Assembly (NCBI GenBank): GCA_964412015.1
Contig: CAYPMO010000002.1
Location: 162,862 to 226,861 of the forward strand
Length of the DNA: 64,000 nucleotides
Direction: 5' to 3'
Source of the DNA: SZUA-318 sp964412015
Lineage (GTDB): Bacteria; Gemmatimonadota; Gemmatimonadetes; Longimicrobiales; Gaopeijiaceae
The position numbers and the translations under genes were made by a program. Within the stretch, counting starts at the first letter, position 1, and every line of letters starts with the position of its first letter. Below are positions 61,329-64,000 of this stretch, one piece after another. A model generated the notes under the pieces. That model worked only from the letters and a program-made list of their open reading frames with translations. It was not told where the DNA came from and did no database searches.

Positions 61329-61534
61329 GCGCGCGCATCGTGCGGTTGCCCGAGCTGCGCGCAATCACCGGCCTGTCCGAGACGACGATCTGGCGCCGGG
61401 AGCGCGAGGGCAACTTTCCGCGCCGCTGCCGGATTGGTCCGAACGCCGTGGGCTGGAAATCCGATCAGGTGGAGGCCTGGATCGAGTCGCGGCCCCTAGT
61501 GGACAGGCCGCGCGAGCCCGAGCGCGTGCCGTGA
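61325..61534 (+). CDS. Second AlpA-family regulator
   Basis: A 69-residue winged-helix protein (VRLPELRAITGLSETTIWRR, REGNFPRRCRIGPNAVGWKS, QVEAWIESRP), clearly paralogous to the AlpA at 59142. Two AlpA genes on one element suggest one works as excisionase and the other as transcriptional activator. It overlaps both neighbours by 4 bases. Confidence 0.87.
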   Translation: MSARIVRLPELRAITGLSETTIWRREREGNFPRRCRIGPNAVGWKSDQVEAWIESRPLVDRPREPERVP

Positions 61535-62430
61535 GCGCGCTACGTGAGATCGCCGACCTAATTTGGACCGGTCCCAATAAGCCTCCGGGACGCGGAATGG
61601 CGAAGGACTCCATCCGGTTGATGGACGCCATGTACGACATCGCCGAAGCCGCTCACCCCATCACTGGCCGGGGTGTGGGCTACAAGCTCTTCACGGCCGG
61701 ACTGGTGCCCTCCATGTCCACCAACGACATGAAGAAGGTCTACCGGCTCCTGAAGATCGCCCGGGAACAGGGTGCGATCCCCTGGGAGTGGATCGTGGAT
61801 GAGACCCGCGAGCTTGAGCAGGTCGCCTCCTGGCGTAACGCCACAGAATACGTCCAGGCCGTGAGGCGCTCCTACCGCCGCGATGCGTGGGCAGACCAGC
61901 CCGTGCGCGTTGAGGTGTGGTCGGAGAAGGGAACGATCCGGGGCGTCCTCGGGCCCATCCTCGACGAGTACGGTGTGGGCTTCCGGGTAATGCACGGTTT
62001 CGGGAGCGCCACGTCCTTGTACGGGGCCGCCCAGGAAGAGCAGGATCGCGAGCTGGTGGTCTTGTACGTCGGGGACTGGGACCCGAGTGGCCTCTACATG
62101 TCCGCGCACGATTTGCCGGACCGTCTCGAGAAGTACGGCGGGGAGCACGTCCTGGTGGAGCGCATCGCTCTGCTCCCCGAAGACCTGGAGATCCTGCCGT
62201 CCTTCCCCGCGTCCACAAAGAAGTCGGACACCCGATACCGCTGGTTTACGAGCGAGTACGGGGATCGGTGTTGGGAGCTGGACGCCATGGATCCGAATGA
62301 CCTCCGGGACAGGGTGGAGCACTCCATCGTCGCCGAGATCGAGCCCGCCGCCTGGCAGCGCTATTTGACGACCCAGGCCGCCGAGCAGGGGTCCCTAGAG
62401 CACCTGCTTGACCAGTGGAGGGCATCGTGA
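61531..62430 (+). CDS. TOPRIM-like domain protein of a mobile element
   Basis: A 299-residue protein, GTG start overlapping the alpA stop (GTGA). The N-terminal half is helical (AKDSIRLMDAMYDIAEAAHP, MSTNDMKKVYRLLKIAREQG). The C-terminal half reads VEVWSEKGTIRGVLGPIL, GVGFRVMHGFGSATSLYGAA and LVVLYVGDWDPSGLYMSAHD, i.e. a Glu followed by D-x-D-P-S-G, the pattern of TOPRIM folds in topoisomerase VI-A/Spo11 and OLD-type proteins. Without a helicase or gyrase-like part, its activity (nuclease, nicking or nucleotidyl transfer) is open. Confidence 0.75.
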   Translation: MSALREIADLIWTGPNKPPGRGMAKDSIRLMDAMYDIAEAAHPITGRGVGYKLFTAGLVPSMSTNDMKKVYRLLKIAREQGAIPWEWIVDETRELEQVASWRNATEYVQAVRRSYRRDAWADQPVRVEVWSEKGTIRGVLGPILDEYGVGFRVMHGFGSATSLYGAAQEEQDRELVVLYVGDWDPSGLYMSAHDLPDRLEKYGGEHVLVERIALLPEDLEILPSFPASTKKSDTRYRWFTSEYGDRCWELDAMDPNDLRDRVEHSIVAEIEPAAWQRYLTTQAAEQGSLEHLLDQWRAS

Positions 62431-62624
62431 GCGCGCTACGTGACGCCGTGGACGCCCTCACGACCGCGATCCACCACCTCGAGCGGGCCGAACAGACGGT
62501 CCCCGCCTATGCGACGGACAGCCTCCACTTTCTTCGGGCCGAGTTGAAGGTCTGCCGACGTCGCATCGAGAACGTCCGTCGGACGGTCAACGACTTGGAC
62601 GCTGAACCGCCGGGGGCCACGTGA
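62427..62624 (+). CDS. Small coiled-coil protein
   Basis: A 65-residue helical protein, GTG start after GGAGGG, overlapping the previous stop. The sequence (ALRDAVDALTTAIHHLERAE, LHFLRAELKVCRRRIENVRR) predicts a helical hairpin. Its first 17 bases are identical to those of the gene at 61531. No family recognised; the overlaps imply a role with the TOPRIM-like and ATPase proteins. Confidence 0.7.
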   Translation: MSALRDAVDALTTAIHHLERAEQTVPAYATDSLHFLRAELKVCRRRIENVRRTVNDLDAEPPGAT

Positions 62625-63742
62625 ACGCCCTGCACGATGCGCGGGACAGGCTCGGTCGGGCCCTGGGGTATGAGCAGGGAGCCGATGGCACATGGACCGG
62701 CCCATGCCCGACATGCGGCGCGCCGGATGCCCAGGTCTCCACGGTCGGGCTGACGTGCGAGCATTGCCGGCCGCTGGACCTGGAGGAAGCAAGCCGGCGC
62801 CACGGGGTCACGGACACGGCCGCCTTCATCAGCCTGGTGGAGCTGCTCGCCCGGCCCGAGCTGCTACAGCCGCCTACGTGCGTCCTGCCGCGCCTCGCAT
62901 ATCGCGGCCGACTGGTGATAGTCTCCGGCCCGGACAAGAGCGGCAAGAGCACCCTCTTGGCGGATGGCGCCGCGTCACTTACGCGCGGGCGGAACTTCCT
63001 CGGTGGGCCCGTACACGTCCTGCATGATGGCCGGGCCGTATGGGTCGGGCTCGAAGAGGCGGTGGGAGATGTGGTGCGCCGCTTCAACGACCTCCACGCG
63101 GACGCGCAGAAGATCCAGTTGTCGGTGATCCAGGCGTCCGACCTCCTGGCCCGCACTCACGAGCTTCTCGACTCCTGGCCCGCCGACATGGTGGTGGTGG
63201 ACTGCCTAGCCGAATACGCCCGCGTCACGATGGGCCAGGCGCCGGAGGACGGCGACAACGCCGCGTGGGGCGCGCTGGTGAGGCCGTGGGTGGCACTGGC
63301 CCGGCAGACCGAGGCCGGCGTGGTCCTCATTCACCACACCCGCCGCTCGGATGGACAGTTCCGGGGGGCTGGCGAGATCGCCGCCGCCGCCGACGCAATC
63401 TTCGAGATCGAGATGCCCACGAAGACCGAGGACCCGACCCTCCGCCGTCTTCGTGGCCGGGGCCGCTGGCCCATCGAACCGTTCACGGTCGCCCTGGTGG
63501 ACGGCCGGTACGAACTGTCCGGGGGTACGGAGCTGTCGCTCGACGCCCGGGTGCTACTCCATGTAGAAAACAACCCCGGCACGAGCGGCGCGGCGGTGAG
63601 GGAGGCCGTGGGCGGTCGTACCCAGGCCGTACTCGCCGCACTCAATCGCCTCGTGGAGCGTGGAGCCATCCGGAAGGGCGGGAGCGAGAAGCGACCCGCT
63701 TACTTCACGGCCGATGGACACCTCGATCTGGGGGCCGCATGA
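62621..63742 (+). CDS. Zinc-finger RecA-fold ATPase (RepA/primase-helicase-like)
   Basis: A 373-residue protein, GTG start overlapping the previous stop. N-terminal zinc finger with Cys29, Cys32, Cys46 and Cys49 (GPCPTCGAP, LTCEHC). The RecA-like AAA_25 domain has Walker A GPDKSGKST (103-111), Walker B MVVVDCLAEYA and VVLIHHTRRSDGQFRGAGEI. The C-terminus (LHVENNPGTSGAAVREAVGG, AALNRLVERGAIRKG) is a winged helix. The layout matches replication ATPases of satellites and plasmids such as RepA/RSF1010-type helicases. It is followed directly by the iteron array, its probable binding target. Confidence 0.87.
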   Translation: MNALHDARDRLGRALGYEQGADGTWTGPCPTCGAPDAQVSTVGLTCEHCRPLDLEEASRRHGVTDTAAFISLVELLARPELLQPPTCVLPRLAYRGRLVIVSGPDKSGKSTLLADGAASLTRGRNFLGGPVHVLHDGRAVWVGLEEAVGDVVRRFNDLHADAQKIQLSVIQASDLLARTHELLDSWPADMVVVDCLAEYARVTMGQAPEDGDNAAWGALVRPWVALARQTEAGVVLIHHTRRSDGQFRGAGEIAAAADAIFEIEMPTKTEDPTLRRLRGRGRWPIEPFTVALVDGRYELSGGTELSLDARVLLHVENNPGTSGAAVREAVGGRTQAVLAALNRLVERGAIRKGGSEKRPAYFTADGHLDLGAA

Positions 63743-63755
63743 GGCCCGCGCCGAT

Positions 63756-63890
63756 CTGTTCCCGGATCTGTTCCCGGGGTTTCTGTTCCCGGATCTGTTC
63801 CCATCTGTTCCGTCCTTTTCCCACAAGGCTTTCCGGCTGTTCCCCCCGAACTGTTCCCACTTACACACACATAGAGTGTGTGTGGGAACA
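63756..63890. other. Iteron array and inverted repeat, probable replication origin
   Basis: CTGTTCCC occurs at 63756, 63768, 63783, 63795, 63837 and 63851, with CTGTTCCG at 63805 and an inverted copy GGGAACAG at 63883-63890. Early copies lie at 10-15 base spacing, four of them preceded by AT. The last direct copy and the inverted copy bound a long inverted repeat (CTGTTCCCAC, TT bulge, ACACACAC against GTGTGTGTGGGAACAG, loop ATAGA) at 63851-63890. This lies just after the ATPase gene. Iterons plus hairpin beside a Rep-type gene are the usual plasmid or satellite origin. A frame open from ATG 63739 to the window end crosses it and is probably not coding. Confidence 0.7.
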
Positions 63891-64000
63891 GGTGGAACAC
63901 TCTGGGAGCGACCCCCGAAAGCCTGTCCGGCCGCCGCTGGACTCTCCGTGCGAGGCCGTAGCGGGTCGGGGGACACTGCTACGCAAGCAGTCGCGCTCCC

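Larger units (their letters stand above)
58971..64000 (+). mobile_element. Integrative element with AlpA, tyrosine integrase and replication-type genes
   Basis: Starts at the tRNA-Pro break and runs beyond the window. Order: AlpA-like excisionase, P4-type integrase, palindrome cluster, N gap, promoter with operators, then five overlapping genes (RHH-like, AlpA, TOPRIM-like, small coiled protein, zinc-finger ATPase), then iteron array. No capsid, tail or conjugation gene is visible within the window. This order and size fit a phage satellite or integrative plasmid. The other end and the regenerated tRNA, if any, are outside the window. Confidence 0.7.

Noticed and set aside
63739..64000. Open frame overlapping the ATPase stop (ATGA) and running to the window end
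   Set aside because: Its first ~50 codons are the CTGTTCCC iterons read as Cys/Ser-rich nonsense; no domain, and the end is not visible.

Overview
The window is about 64 kb of GC-rich bacterial DNA with one 100-base run of N, so it is a scaffold, probably metagenomic. Gene content points to a diderm of the Gemmatimonadota or a close relative (inferred from content, no search run): PadR regulators paired with ADOP-type MacB permeases, a SusC-like TonB receptor, a large sortilin/BNR-repeat secreted protein, a peptidase plus TolB-propeller plus barrel protein, a secreted M14 peptidase, Mla lipid transport, LPS genes (lpxH, an LptE-like gene, rfaE1, rfaE2) and a FlgD-type C-terminal sorting domain.

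Layout. 0.1-2.2 kb: secreted protein, ptsN, dusB. 2.4-2.74 kb: the tmRNA gene ssrA (tag ANSDLALAA). 2.7-11.9 kb: a 9.2 kb island in the 3' end of ssrA, bounded by copies of the tmRNA end inside a 213 bp direct repeat. It carries a large serine recombinase with its own promoter and operator, a PQQ-type lipoprotein, a frameshifted TonB receptor, a DUF4143 ATPase, a MerR regulator and gene fragments. 10.6-20 kb: many remnants (lactate permease, IS91 transposase, BNR hydrolase, carbamate kinase, ADOP permease, a second serine recombinase) among a few intact secreted proteins, including a clostripain-like protease lipoprotein. 20-32 kb: two PadR/ADOP pairs (one permease frameshifted at a homopolymer), class I fructose-bisphosphate aldolase, an FG-GAP lipoprotein, a vapBC module and an SLC13 transporter. 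32-58.9 kb: stable backbone with envelope, LPS and housekeeping genes in tight operons, and a selenocysteine tRNA gene (selC).

58.9-64 kb: a second mobile element, starting exactly where a tRNA-Pro(UGG) gene breaks off. It holds an AlpA-like excisionase gene, a tyrosine integrase, a cluster of palindromes running into the N gap (whose two flanks share a 32 bp repeat), a promoter with palindromic operators, and an overlapping operon: small RHH-like protein, second AlpA, TOPRIM-like protein, small coiled protein, zinc-finger/RecA-fold ATPase. The operon ends in an array of CTGTTCCC iterons and a long inverted repeat that looks like a replication origin. The order resembles a phage satellite or integrative plasmid and is the most system-like part of the window.

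A recurrent theme is regulatory compactness. Several genes (small ORF before the recombinase, vapB, the DUF5683-like gene) have a good -35/-10 pair so close to the start codon that the mRNA would be leaderless or nearly so, and several regulators have a perfect inverted repeat over their own start.
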